Shown here one piece after another: positions 35,374 through 44,337 of a stretch of 47,788 nt of DNA. Within the stretch, counting starts at the first letter, position 1; every line of letters begins with the position of its first letter. The notes beneath the pieces are model-generated. The model did no database searches. It saw nothing but the letters and a program-made list of their open reading frames with translations, and was not told where the DNA came from. The position numbers were made by a program, and so were the translations under genes. This DNA comes from Alphaproteobacteria bacterium (GTDB lineage: Bacteria > Pseudomonadota > Alphaproteobacteria > Rhodobacterales > Rhodobacteraceae), in assembly GCA_030425395.1 (NCBI GenBank), contig JAUIAS010000025.1, positions 1-47,788 on the forward strand, read 5' to 3'.

Positions 35374-35610
35374 AGGATCTTCCTTTCATCCGGCTATGCT
35401 CACGAACGCCTCGCCACAGTGCAGCGCCCGCGCCCGCACATCAAGCCGCATCCACCCGACATGGGCAGCGATGCGCCCGAAAAACCTCCCGCGGCGCTTA
35501 ACACAGGTGTTACTAACTCTCGTCAGGTCGGAAAATCTTCGCTAAGGTCGGCGGCAGTTGTAAGAAATTTTCAAACGTAGTGTTTCATGTTGACGAATAG
35601 GGAGGGGCAG

Positions 35611-37116
35611 ATGGGGCTCCGATCACCTCAAATCGCAAACCCGATACAGGTTGCGCATCAGAACCCGGATGCCGGTGTTGTGGTGCTAAAATGGCTTGTC
35701 GGATTGGCATTCGCGTTGGCATTGATGGCAGCGCAGGCGGTTTCAGCCCAAGGGCGGGGACCGGGGCAAGACACCCGCCGCCTTGCCATGGTTGTGGGTA
35801 ACGGCGCCTATGACGCGATGGCCCCGATTGACCACGCGACAGGCGACGCCCGCGATATTGCGACGGTGCTGGAACAACTTGGTTTTCAGGTTTCTCTTCT
35901 GATCAACAGTGACAGCCTGACCTTCAGCTCGGCCATGGCCAGTTTTTCCCATCGTGCCAAAGGGGCTGACACGGTCCTGTTCTACTTTGCCGGTCACGGT
36001 TTTCAGTTCGACGGCTCGAATTACCTCGTGCCCGTTGATGCACGCCTGTCCGATCTGGCCTCTGCCACCAAAGAAGCCGCCAATCTGGAAGAAACGCTTG
36101 CCCAACTGGCGGCGGGTGCCAAGCGCACGATCGTCCTGCTGGATGCGGGCTATGACATCCCACTGCCTCCCGGCATTCAAGGTTCGGCGCTTCGCGGATT
36201 GTCGGTGCCCGGTATCGGCGCCGAAACCTTTGTCGCCTATGCCAGCCAGCCCGGCGCTCCGATCCCCGCATCAAACAGTGCCGAAGCCTCGTTCACTCAG
36301 GCTTTGCGCGCCCATATGCCAACCACGGGCCAAACCCTGACAGATATGATCGCCGAAGCGCGCGGTCTTGTCCAACAGGCCACAACAGGCCAGCAGACCC
36401 CGTGGGAAAAATCCTCGCTCAGCGAGCCATTCTTTTTTGCCCCGTTCCGACCCAGCCCCGATGACATTCAGAAAGTCGCCGCAATGCCCGAGGCACAGCG
36501 CGCCTTTCTTCTGTCCATCTGGCGCGGACAAGGATCGACCCTGACCATCGACGCGCTGGAAGACCGCCTTGCCCGCGAAGCGGCCATAAAACCCGCGCCC
36601 ACCCCTGTTGCGGCCCCCGCCGATCAGAGCGAACTGACCGAAGGTGTGCCCGAGGCGTTGTTGGAACGCATGATCCTTTCCATGACGGCAGTTCGGCTTG
36701 ACCCGCTCATGGACAACCGCCGCAGACTGGTGGGGCGCGATATCACCGATCTGGCCAGCGCACTGCAAACCGAACTGAAACGTCTGGGCTGCTACCGCGC
36801 ACGGGTCGACGGAACATGGGGCGGCGGATCACGCAACGCCTTGCGGCGCTTTATCAAGGCCTCAGGCGAAACCGGGATTACCGATCTCAAGCCAAGCGTT
36901 GTCACACTGGATATCCTGCTAGCCACCGAAGATGATGTTTGCGCGGCCCCCGTGGTGCGCCGCACCCCGGCCCCTGCCGCCAGTTCAGGCAGCAGCAGCC
37001 CGTCTGTTGCTGCCCCTGCACCGCAGGCAAGCGCACCCGCAGCGCCCACCGCTCCGGCAGCAACAGACGACACCACCCGCAGTCTTGGCCGGTCGTTGGG
37101 CAACGCTTTCCGATAG
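35611..37116 (+). CDS. secreted caspase-fold protein with Cys replaced by Gly, plus peptidoglycan-binding-like domain
   Basis: 501 residues: a signal-anchor or signal peptide (about 24-46, ending AVSAQG), a caspase p20-like domain (about 54-285) and, near 377-425, a region resembling a peptidoglycan-binding-1 domain (LQTELKRLGCYRARVDGTWG), then a Pro/Ala-rich tail. The family's catalytic His is present (H129, FAGHGF), but the Cys position of LLDACR is G180 (LLDAGYD). The usual flanking blocks VGNGAYDAM, DARDIATVL and QTPWEKSSLSEPFFF are intact, so this is a pseudoenzyme rather than a decayed gene. ATG 35611 follows GGAGGGG. Probably periplasmic. No obvious partner is nearby. Confidence 0.88.
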   Translation: MGLRSPQIANPIQVAHQNPDAGVVVLKWLVGLAFALALMAAQAVSAQGRGPGQDTRRLAMVVGNGAYDAMAPIDHATGDARDIATVLEQLGFQVSLLINSDSLTFSSAMASFSHRAKGADTVLFYFAGHGFQFDGSNYLVPVDARLSDLASATKEAANLEETLAQLAAGAKRTIVLLDAGYDIPLPPGIQGSALRGLSVPGIGAETFVAYASQPGAPIPASNSAEASFTQALRAHMPTTGQTLTDMIAEARGLVQQATTGQQTPWEKSSLSEPFFFAPFRPSPDDIQKVAAMPEAQRAFLLSIWRGQGSTLTIDALEDRLAREAAIKPAPTPVAAPADQSELTEGVPEALLERMILSMTAVRLDPLMDNRRRLVGRDITDLASALQTELKRLGCYRARVDGTWGGGSRNALRRFIKASGETGITDLKPSVVTLDILLATEDDVCAAPVVRRTPAPAASSGSSSPSVAAPAPQASAPAAPTAPAATDDTTRSLGRSLGNAFR

Positions 37117-37236
37117 GGTCTGTTCCACAGGATTATCGCGAAGATTACCTGATTGTGGAGCGGATCCCGACCGTCACCGCACGACCGGCGGAAACCGTCA
37201 TGGGCAGCCAACGCTCAACACCTTGGCAATTGCGTC

Positions 37237-37800
37237 TTAGCTTGTCTTGCTCAAGGCATCCTCTGGCCGTGAATTGCCCTGCCCCGCGCTTCGAAGTGCT
37301 GAAATTGCAAGTTTCAGGCTCTTTACAAGCGCTTCGGCGTGGCTGCTGGCCACGTGGATACGAAACTGGTCTTCGGTGTTGACCCTATAGAGCAGAACCC
37401 CGATCCCGAAGAGCAGTCTCGCAACAGATTTAGACTCTGCATCCAGACGCAATTCAGCCCCACGCTGAAGAACCTCGAACGCGCGATCGCCGCTGACATC
37501 AAACACCGAATAGGCGTCGCTGGCATCCGAAATTGCGCGTTGAGTGTCCTCTTGCCAGCCATCGGCCATGTCTGGACCATCAACCAGCAAGACGCGATCG
37601 CGCCTCAAGGATAGGGCATAGGGCGGCGTGGGCGCGATACCGGGCCAACCCACGATCGACCAATCAGCTTGCGAGAGAACCCGCGGACCCGAGATCAGCG
37701 TTTGCCGTGTCAGTTCAATGGGTGTCAACGCCACCCCATTTTCCGTGTGGCCAACCGTCAGTGCGGCTGGTGCGTCCCACTTATTGCTATCGTTACGCAT
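37237..37800 (-). CDS. soxG: sarcosine oxidase gamma subunit
   Basis: 187 residues. The fold is the gamma-subunit/GcvT-like small domain, with the pattern DVSGDRAFEVLQRGAELRLD and FRIHVASSHAEALVKSL. It completes the heterotetrameric sarcosine oxidase (alpha-beta-gamma-delta), which oxidises sarcosine to glycine and passes the formaldehyde to tetrahydrofolate. It overlaps the end of soxA by eight bases and is last in the operon. The 120 bases to the convergent caspase-like gene show no strong terminator. Confidence 0.88.
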   Translation of the reverse strand: MRNDSNKWDAPAALTVGHTENGVALTPIELTRQTLISGPRVLSQADWSIVGWPGIAPTPPYALSLRRDRVLLVDGPDMADGWQEDTQRAISDASDAYSVFDVSGDRAFEVLQRGAELRLDAESKSVARLLFGIGVLLYRVNTEDQFRIHVASSHAEALVKSLKLAISALRSAGQGNSRPEDALSKTS

Positions 37801-40588
37801 TCAGGCGCGCTCCCTCAGGGTCAAATGCGCAAGGCGCACTGATCGTAGCCATCCGTGTTTCGCCCATGTGCCAGACAGAAATGCTCTCGCCCAGTCGCTC
37901 TGTGCCGTTTTCAACCAATGCAAGGGCGATGGGGTGACCCAAGGTCGGACTGTCATAGCTCGAGGTGACATAGCCAACCGACTGCAAAGGCGTACCTTCG
38001 ACCAGATGGGCACCAGTGGGCAGTGCCTTGTCACCGACGCTCACGGTGAGCCCAACCAACATCTTGCGCCGCGCGCCATTGGCCTTGACGCTGTGCAGGC
38101 TGCGATCCCCGATAAACGCGACCTTCTTTTTTTGCCTCGGCACGCCAAAGCCCAGATCGTGCGGCATGGTTTCACCGTCGGTATCCTTGCCAATCATGAT
38201 GTAACCCTTTTCAGCCCGCAGAATCGACAGGGCCTCCACACCGATCGGTGCCGCGCCGATACGCTCCCCCGCCGCGACAAGCGCCTGCCAAAGTTCGGCG
38301 GCTTTGCTGCGCCGGATCGACATTTCGTAACTGAGATCACCGGTAAAACTGACTCGGGCAACACGCAGCGGAGAGTGCGCAAAGCGCGTCTCGCGCATCG
38401 TCATATGTGGGAAAGCCGTCGGCGAAAGGTCCATATCCAACGCCAGATCGGTCAGGACCTCGCGCGCCTTCGGACCCGCGACGGTCAATGTTGCCCAATG
38501 ATCTGTCAGGTCGTGGACAAAGATCCGGTCCGGGTCGTTACCGTCCTGCCGCCATGCCTCAAGATGGGTGCGCACGCTGCCCACATGGCTGGAGGAACAG
38601 GAAATCACGAAACGGTTGCGATCCAGCCGCGCGATCACCCCGTCATCCATCACGATGCCGCCTTCGGTCAGCATGAATCCATAACGGATATGGCCGGGCT
38701 TCAGCGTACTGATGGTGTTGTAGTAGATGAAATCGACAAAGGCTTCGGCGTCCGGCCCTATCACCTCAATCTTGCCCAGAGGAGATGCATCAAATAGGCC
38801 TGCCGCGTTGCGCGCGGTCAGAATCTCTTGTCGGATGTGCGCCTTTGCGTCGCCAGTTCCATACCAGCCGGGACGCAACCAGCCGCCGTATTCTCCCAGT
38901 GCCGCACCGATTTCGCGATGCTCCTGCTCTAGTGCCAGACGTTTGAGAGGATGCCAAAGCTGCTTTTCGTGGTGCCCGTGATAAAGTTCGATCGGCACCG
39001 GCACGAAAGGCGGGCGGAAGGTTGTGGTGCCGACTTCGGGCAAGGGGCGCCCCTGAACCGCAGCCATGGCAGCCAGCCCTGCCATGTTCGATGTCTTGCC
39101 CTGATCCGAGGCCATTCCAAGCGTGGTATAGCGCTTCAAATGCTCGACCGAGACATAATTTTCCCGGGCCGCCAATTCGACATCCTTAAGCGTCACGTCA
39201 TGTTGAAAATCGATCCATTGCCGCCCCTTGCTGCCCGGTTCGGGCCATAGCGGCGTCAACTTGTAACGTGACGGTATGGCATCAGCCGGAACGCCAGATC
39301 CGGCGGCGCGGGCTTCGGCAAGGGCCGCGTCCAGATCGAACGTGCCGCCCGCTGCGCCAATAGCTACCATGCCCTCGGGGGCCGCGCCGGGCAGGAACGC
39401 CTGACGTTCGGTGCACCAATCCAGCTTGCCACCCGCATGACGCCACAGGTGGACCAGGGGCGTCATCCCGCCAGAGACGAGAAGCGTATCGACCTTGTGG
39501 CTATTTCGGCCTTGCGCAACACACCTGACCTGCTTTCGGCCCAAGGCGCAGATCGCCCCATCCGCCGGGTTCAACCGGACAACTTCTGCGCCGGCCTCGG
39601 CCAACATCGCCAGCTTGTCATCCGCAAGGGAGTTGTTGGACAACACCCCGATCCTTTTGCCGACAAGGACAGCATAGCGCGCCAGATATTCGCAGGCTGC
39701 ATCAATGGTCATCACGCCGGGAAGGTCGTTTGATGCAAATGTGACCGGCCTATCCAAAGCGCCTGTTGCCAAAATGATCCGCGCGGCACGCATCCGATGC
39801 AGGCGCGGCGCAGTTCCGAATGGACCGTTTTGTACGAGGCCGACCATGCGATGATCGAAGATACCAAAGGCAGTGGTCGCCGTCAGGATACGACCACCCG
39901 CGGCTTCGATTGCATGGGCTTCACTGGCCACCCAGTCGCGCGGGGCAAAATCTTCGACCCCGGCAAGCTGGTGCACACCGCCGCCCAGAACCGGTTTGTC
40001 ATCGACCAAGACGACATTCTGCCCCCCTTCGGCAGCAGCGCGGGCCGCAGCAAGGCCCGCAGCCCCGCCACCAATCACAAGGGTTTCGCAATGGTCGTGG
40101 ACCTGATCCGCACAATAATCCTCCAGCACATTACGGCTGATATCACCCAGTCCCGCCATCTTGCGGATCATGGGTTCAAACAGGTGCCAGTCTGGCCACA
40201 TGAAGGTCTTGTAATAGAACCCCGCACCAAGCCACCGGTGAAACAGGTCAAGCCCGCCCTTGATGTCAAACCGGGCCGACGGCCATGCGTTCACCGCCCG
40301 GGCCTGCATTCCATCCTCGAGCGGCGTCGTCGTCGCCGGACAATTTGGCAAGCTGCGCCCGTTCAGCGTTACACCCATGATCGCATTCGGATCGTCGACC
40401 CAAGCCCCAAGCGGCCCGCGCGGGCGGTGATACTTGAAACTGCGGCCCATAACGCGCACGCCATTTGCCAGCAGCGCCGAGGCAAGCGTGTCCCCTTCAA
40501 ACCCCTGATAGGCAGTCCCGTCAAAGGTAAAACGCAGCGGTTTTCCAAGGTCGATCAGGGCGGCCCGTGTCGTGCGGTGAGAGGTCAT
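37793..40588 (-). CDS. soxA: sarcosine oxidase alpha subunit
   Basis: 931 residues, near the usual 960-1000. The N-terminal ferredoxin-like segment (about 15-90) is followed by an FAD/NAD domain with dinucleotide motif VIGGGAAGLAAARAAAEGG and, from about 540, an aminomethyltransferase (GcvT-like) domain that binds tetrahydrofolate. NAD and folate sites lie in this subunit in the known enzyme. The ATG overlaps the soxD stop (ATGA). Confidence 0.95.
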   Translation of the reverse strand: MTSHRTTRAALIDLGKPLRFTFDGTAYQGFEGDTLASALLANGVRVMGRSFKYHRPRGPLGAWVDDPNAIMGVTLNGRSLPNCPATTTPLEDGMQARAVNAWPSARFDIKGGLDLFHRWLGAGFYYKTFMWPDWHLFEPMIRKMAGLGDISRNVLEDYCADQVHDHCETLVIGGGAAGLAAARAAAEGGQNVVLVDDKPVLGGGVHQLAGVEDFAPRDWVASEAHAIEAAGGRILTATTAFGIFDHRMVGLVQNGPFGTAPRLHRMRAARIILATGALDRPVTFASNDLPGVMTIDAACEYLARYAVLVGKRIGVLSNNSLADDKLAMLAEAGAEVVRLNPADGAICALGRKQVRCVAQGRNSHKVDTLLVSGGMTPLVHLWRHAGGKLDWCTERQAFLPGAAPEGMVAIGAAGGTFDLDAALAEARAAGSGVPADAIPSRYKLTPLWPEPGSKGRQWIDFQHDVTLKDVELAARENYVSVEHLKRYTTLGMASDQGKTSNMAGLAAMAAVQGRPLPEVGTTTFRPPFVPVPIELYHGHHEKQLWHPLKRLALEQEHREIGAALGEYGGWLRPGWYGTGDAKAHIRQEILTARNAAGLFDASPLGKIEVIGPDAEAFVDFIYYNTISTLKPGHIRYGFMLTEGGIVMDDGVIARLDRNRFVISCSSSHVGSVRTHLEAWRQDGNDPDRIFVHDLTDHWATLTVAGPKAREVLTDLALDMDLSPTAFPHMTMRETRFAHSPLRVARVSFTGDLSYEMSIRRSKAAELWQALVAAGERIGAAPIGVEALSILRAEKGYIMIGKDTDGETMPHDLGFGVPRQKKKVAFIGDRSLHSVKANGARRKMLVGLTVSVGDKALPTGAHLVEGTPLQSVGYVTSSYDSPTLGHPIALALVENGTERLGESISVWHMGETRMATISAPCAFDPEGARLNA

Positions 40589-40851
40589 TCTGCGCCCTCT
40601 CTGAGTGATCCGCTGCCCACCACTTCCATCGAAACGCTGTCCCGCTCCATCACGAACAGTTCCGAACAGGTCAGGTGCATCCAGACTTCGCGCACGGGGC
40701 CTTTCTCGTTGCGTTGTGCATAAAGATAAGTGGCCCAGTCGGGTGCGGCCACCTCTTGGGTCGTGTCCGGCCGTTCCTTCCCGAGTTCTCCGGCAAAGTG
40801 GAACTCGGTTTCGTTTCGGGGGCCGCAGAACGGGCAGGGAAATATCTGCAT
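40585..40851 (-). CDS. soxD: sarcosine oxidase delta subunit
   Basis: 88 residues with the zinc-binding CPFC (6-9), a following His (EFHFAGE) and a later HLTC, typical of SoxD. The structural zinc stabilises the tetramer. It has a good ribosome site (AGGAGAGG) and lies nine bases after soxB. Length and motifs match the family. Confidence 0.93.
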   Translation of the reverse strand: MQIFPCPFCGPRNETEFHFAGELGKERPDTTQEVAAPDWATYLYAQRNEKGPVREVWMHLTCSELFVMERDSVSMEVVGSGSLREGAE

Positions 40852-40860
40852 GAACCTCTC

Positions 40861-42111
40861 CTAATGCGCGATGCCCGAAGCGGCACCTTCGTCAATCAGA
40901 TGACCCGTTTCAAATCGCGCGAGGTCAAAGGGACGGCTGATTTCGTGGTGCTGGCCGGTGGCAAGGATATGGGCGAACAGGTATCCACCCGCCGGAATTG
41001 CCTTGAACCCGCCAGTTCCCCAACCGCAATTGAGGTACAACCCGTCAAGGCCCGATGGCCCAAGGATCGGTGAGCTGTCAGGCGTGACATCCACGATGCC
41101 GGCCCAGTGGCGCAGGAGTTTCACCGAGGCCAGCGCAGGCATCATTTCCACCAGTCCCGCCAGCACTGTTTCCTGCACCGGCATGTTGCCACGCTGCCCG
41201 TATGAAGGGATACGATCCAACCCGCCGCCAATCACCAGCCCGCCCTTGTCCGATTGGCTAATGTAGGTGCCAAAAGGTGGGCAGAGGACCACTGTATCCA
41301 AGACCGGCTTCAGCGGTTCCGACACGAACGCCTGCAGGGCATAGGAGGTGATCGGCAAATCACGCGTGGCCATCCCCGCAATAACCGAGGAGTGCCCGGC
41401 CACTGCCGCGCCAACGATGCCTGCCCGGATATCACCTTGTGACGTGTGCACCCCGACACATCGCCCAGCCTCGACGATCAGGCCCAGGACCTCGCAATTC
41501 TGGATGATATCAACGCCAAGCGCATCGGCGGCCCGCGCATAGCCCCAAGCCACCGCATCATGTCGCCCTGTGCCGGCGCGTGGCTGAAGAACACCCCCGT
41601 GAATCGGATAGCGCATATCCGGGCCAAAGTTCAGAAGGGGTGCCATTTTGCGAACCTGATCGCGATCCAGAAACTCAGCATCCACACCATTGAGCCGCAT
41701 TGCGTTCACCTGACGCGCCGCCATCTCCATCTCGGGCTCGGAATGCGCGGTGACGATCATCCCGCGCTGCGAAAACATGATGTTGTAATTCAGCTCCCGC
41801 GACAATTTCTCGTAGAGCCGCACCGACAGGTCATAAAGTGCTGCACTTTCTGGATAAAAATAGTTGGACCGGATCACCGTAGTGTTTCGTCCTGTGTTAC
41901 CGCCGCCCAGCCAGCCCTTTTCTACCACCGCGACATTGGTTACACCGTGGTTCTTGGCCAGATAATATGCCGTCGCCAGCCCATGCCCCCCCGCGCCAAT
42001 AATCACCGCATCATAGGCAGGTTTGGGCTGCGGGCTGCGCCATGCCTGACCCCAACCGGAATGCCCGCGAAGCCCCTCGCGCAACAGACGGAAAGCGGAA
42101 TAGCGGGTCAT
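40861..42111 (-). CDS. soxB: sarcosine oxidase beta subunit
   Basis: 416 residues. The FAD-binding motif VIIGAGGHGLATAYYLA lies near the N-terminus, then WLGGGNTGRNTTVIR. The GGVLQPRAGTGRHDAVAWG segment contains the His expected to hold covalent FMN in the family. It carries the active site that oxidises sarcosine; electrons pass to oxygen. Its ATG overlaps the tetR stop (ATGA), so regulator and enzyme share one transcript. Confidence 0.94.
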   Translation of the reverse strand: MTRYSAFRLLREGLRGHSGWGQAWRSPQPKPAYDAVIIGAGGHGLATAYYLAKNHGVTNVAVVEKGWLGGGNTGRNTTVIRSNYFYPESAALYDLSVRLYEKLSRELNYNIMFSQRGMIVTAHSEPEMEMAARQVNAMRLNGVDAEFLDRDQVRKMAPLLNFGPDMRYPIHGGVLQPRAGTGRHDAVAWGYARAADALGVDIIQNCEVLGLIVEAGRCVGVHTSQGDIRAGIVGAAVAGHSSVIAGMATRDLPITSYALQAFVSEPLKPVLDTVVLCPPFGTYISQSDKGGLVIGGGLDRIPSYGQRGNMPVQETVLAGLVEMMPALASVKLLRHWAGIVDVTPDSSPILGPSGLDGLYLNCGWGTGGFKAIPAGGYLFAHILATGQHHEISRPFDLARFETGHLIDEGAASGIAH

Positions 42112-42779
42112 CGCGGGTTCAGCCCTTGGGCAAAGGCGCGAAAATCGGCAACAATCTTGGCGTCCGGTTCAATCCCCGTAAAGCCGCGCAGGTAGCCTTC
42201 GAGCCGTGCCATACGGGCATCCATAGGTTCACGCAGTTCTAACGCGTGATAGCCAAGCTGCATGAAATAGAGGATGCGCGCACGGGTGTCGGCATCTTCT
42301 TCAGAATAGCCATGGCGTTCGAACATCGCCGTGACCGCCTTCAGGCGCGCAGCATCGGCTCCGTCGATGCGCTGGCGCACGGCCCCATCGCGGCGTGACC
42401 ATTCTCGAACCGCGAAATCAAGGCCACGATCGAACAGATCGGGATCAATAAAGCAGCGAAAGAAATTGCACACGCCTTCTGTAATCGAAATGGCGGGCGC
42501 TTGGACCATTTCTATTATGGTGCGCGTGTTGCGGTCTTCCCAATCGTCCAGCAGTTCGTCAAGTAGGTGCTTACGGCTTTTGAAATAGCCGTAAAAGCTG
42601 GAGCGCGACACGTCGAGCCGGATGCCAAGCGCAAGGACCTTTACCTCTGCGACGCCTTCACTGACCAAGACGTCCCTCGCCACGTTCAACCAATCCTCGC
42701 GCGTGACCTTGATGTGCCCGACAAGGGGGTCTTTGTCGGGATCGTCGCGGTGTAACAGGGGGGTGACGCGTTCTATCAT
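42108..42779 (-). CDS. TetR-family transcriptional regulator
   Basis: 223 residues. An N-terminal HTH (about 25-70; LGIRLDVSRSSFYGYFKSRKHL, seen in parts) is the TetR signature, followed by a ligand-binding domain of about 150 residues. ATG 42779 is one base after the MttB-like stop. Embedded inside the operon it likely controls, it probably binds a methylated amine or product and acts on the upstream palindromes (46809-46855). Whether it represses or activates cannot be told from the sequence. Confidence 0.88.
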   Translation of the reverse strand: MIERVTPLLHRDDPDKDPLVGHIKVTREDWLNVARDVLVSEGVAEVKVLALGIRLDVSRSSFYGYFKSRKHLLDELLDDWEDRNTRTIIEMVQAPAISITEGVCNFFRCFIDPDLFDRGLDFAVREWSRRDGAVRQRIDGADAARLKAVTAMFERHGYSEEDADTRARILYFMQLGYHALELREPMDARMARLEGYLRGFTGIEPDAKIVADFRAFAQGLNPR

Positions 42780-42780
42780 G

Positions 42781-44337
42781 TCAACTCTCCGGCGGGGCAC
42801 CACCTTCGGCGGTGCGCTTTTCGATGAAGGCGCGCAAGGCCTCAACGCGGGCACCATCAAGGTCCGGGCGCTTGTCTGCGGCAAGGATATCCTTCCAGAC
42901 AGCTGTGGCGCGGGTACTGGCATCTTTGGCACCGCGCTCTGTCCACGTACCGAAATTGGCATAGTCATGCACGACGGGTTCGTAAAACTCAGTATTATAG
43001 CGTTCCATTGTCTGGGTTGTCGCAAAGAAATGGCCGCTTGGGTCGACCTCGCTGATCGCTGTTTCGAAACCGATTTCATCCTGTTGCGCGGATTTGCCTG
43101 CACAAAGTTCGGCAATCATGTTGAGAACCTCGACATCGGTAATCAGTTTTTCGTAGGACAGGCTCAGCCCCCCTTCGAGCCACCCCGCCGAATGGATGAT
43201 GATCGACGCGCCGGCCAACAGGCACCCCCAAAGCCCCAACTGGTTTTCGTTCGCTGCCTGCACATCATTGAGGTTCGCGGCTGAGCCCGCAGCTGACCGC
43301 CACGGCAAACCCAGAAACCGCGCAAGCTGCCCGGCGGCAAGGCTGGCCTGAAAATGTGTCGGCGTGCCAAGAGCAGGCGCGCCGGATTTCATGTCGACGT
43401 TCGACGTGAAGGTGCCATAGCAGATCGGTGCCCCCGCACGGACGAGCTGATTGAGCGTGATCGAAGCCAGAACCTCGGCATGGCTAAGGGTAATGGCCCC
43501 GGCAACCGTGATCGGTGCCATCGCCCCCATCAGGGTAAATGGCGTAACGATCGGCATTTGACCGTGTCGGGCAAAATCGATCAACCCCTGCGCCATGGGG
43601 ATATCAAGAGTGCGCGGGCTGTTGGTATTGATGATCGTGTAGCAATGCGGATTAGCCTCGAAATCCGCGTCTGCCAGCCCGCGAAAATCCTTCAGCATTT
43701 CGAAGCTGTCCATGACCTGCGGCGTTCCCCGGGAAAAGATGAACGGGAACTTGTCTGTCAGGGTCAGTTGCGCCTCGGTCGTGAAATAATGGCGCACATG
43801 GGTTGGAATATCCTGCGGTTCCACCAAGGGCGACACCATTTGGAACACATCGAAATGGTGGGTAATCTGTGTCAGTTCGCGGAAATCCCGACCGGTGCCC
43901 GGACGACGCCCGCGTTCCAGATCGGTGGCATGAGGACAGCCAGCACCGGGCTGGAAGCTCAGACAGCCCAACTCCATCTTGATGTCGCGCGTCCGCGCGC
44001 CCGCCATACAGTTGATGGACTTGGGCGCTGACGCCACCGCCGCCTCGACCATATCGCGCCCGATATAGACCATTTGGCTATCTTCATCGACGCGCGCACC
44101 CCCCTTGGCGAATATCTTGCGCGCCTCGGGCAGCAGAACCTTGACCCCAAGCTCCTGAAGAATGCGCAGGGCCGTTTGGTGCATGTTCGCAATCTCGTCA
44201 TCCGAGAATACGGACATTGTCGGGAACGGGTTTCGCAACTGGCTATAGTTCACAACCCGCTTGGAAACCGACGGCGATCCATCGCCGCGCCCCCGCCGCC
44301 GTTTGGCCCTCAGCTCTGCCGTGGGTTCAATCGTCAT
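42781..44337 (-). CDS. MttB-family methyltransferase, non-pyrrolysine
   Basis: 518 residues in the trimethylamine/betaine methyltransferase (TIM-barrel) family, with motifs such as FQPGAGCPHATDLERG and TPFTLMGAMAPITVAGAITL. There is no in-frame amber codon, so it is a non-pyrrolysine member, like enzymes that demethylate glycine betaine, proline betaine or carnitine onto a corrinoid protein. No corrinoid protein or corrinoid activator gene lies in the window. Placed between a dimethylglycine/sarcosine dehydrogenase-like gene and sarcosine oxidase, it may remove the first methyl group. Its ATG overlaps the upstream stop (ATGA). Substrate is inferred from context. Confidence 0.88.
   Translation of the reverse strand: MTIEPTAELRAKRRRGRGDGSPSVSKRVVNYSQLRNPFPTMSVFSDDEIANMHQTALRILQELGVKVLLPEARKIFAKGGARVDEDSQMVYIGRDMVEAAVASAPKSINCMAGARTRDIKMELGCLSFQPGAGCPHATDLERGRRPGTGRDFRELTQITHHFDVFQMVSPLVEPQDIPTHVRHYFTTEAQLTLTDKFPFIFSRGTPQVMDSFEMLKDFRGLADADFEANPHCYTIINTNSPRTLDIPMAQGLIDFARHGQMPIVTPFTLMGAMAPITVAGAITLSHAEVLASITLNQLVRAGAPICYGTFTSNVDMKSGAPALGTPTHFQASLAAGQLARFLGLPWRSAAGSAANLNDVQAANENQLGLWGCLLAGASIIIHSAGWLEGGLSLSYEKLITDVEVLNMIAELCAGKSAQQDEIGFETAISEVDPSGHFFATTQTMERYNTEFYEPVVHDYANFGTWTERGAKDASTRATAVWKDILAADKRPDLDGARVEALRAFIEKRTAEGGAPPES

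Noticed and set aside
37628-38797. Open frame opposite soxG/soxA
   Set aside because: Antisense to conserved sarcosine oxidase genes and not protein-like.
39797-40723. Open frame opposite soxA/soxD
   Set aside because: Antisense to conserved genes, no family pattern.
42781-44337. Pyrrolysine-type MttB
   Set aside because: The frame runs 518 codons without an amber codon, so it is the non-pyrrolysine type.
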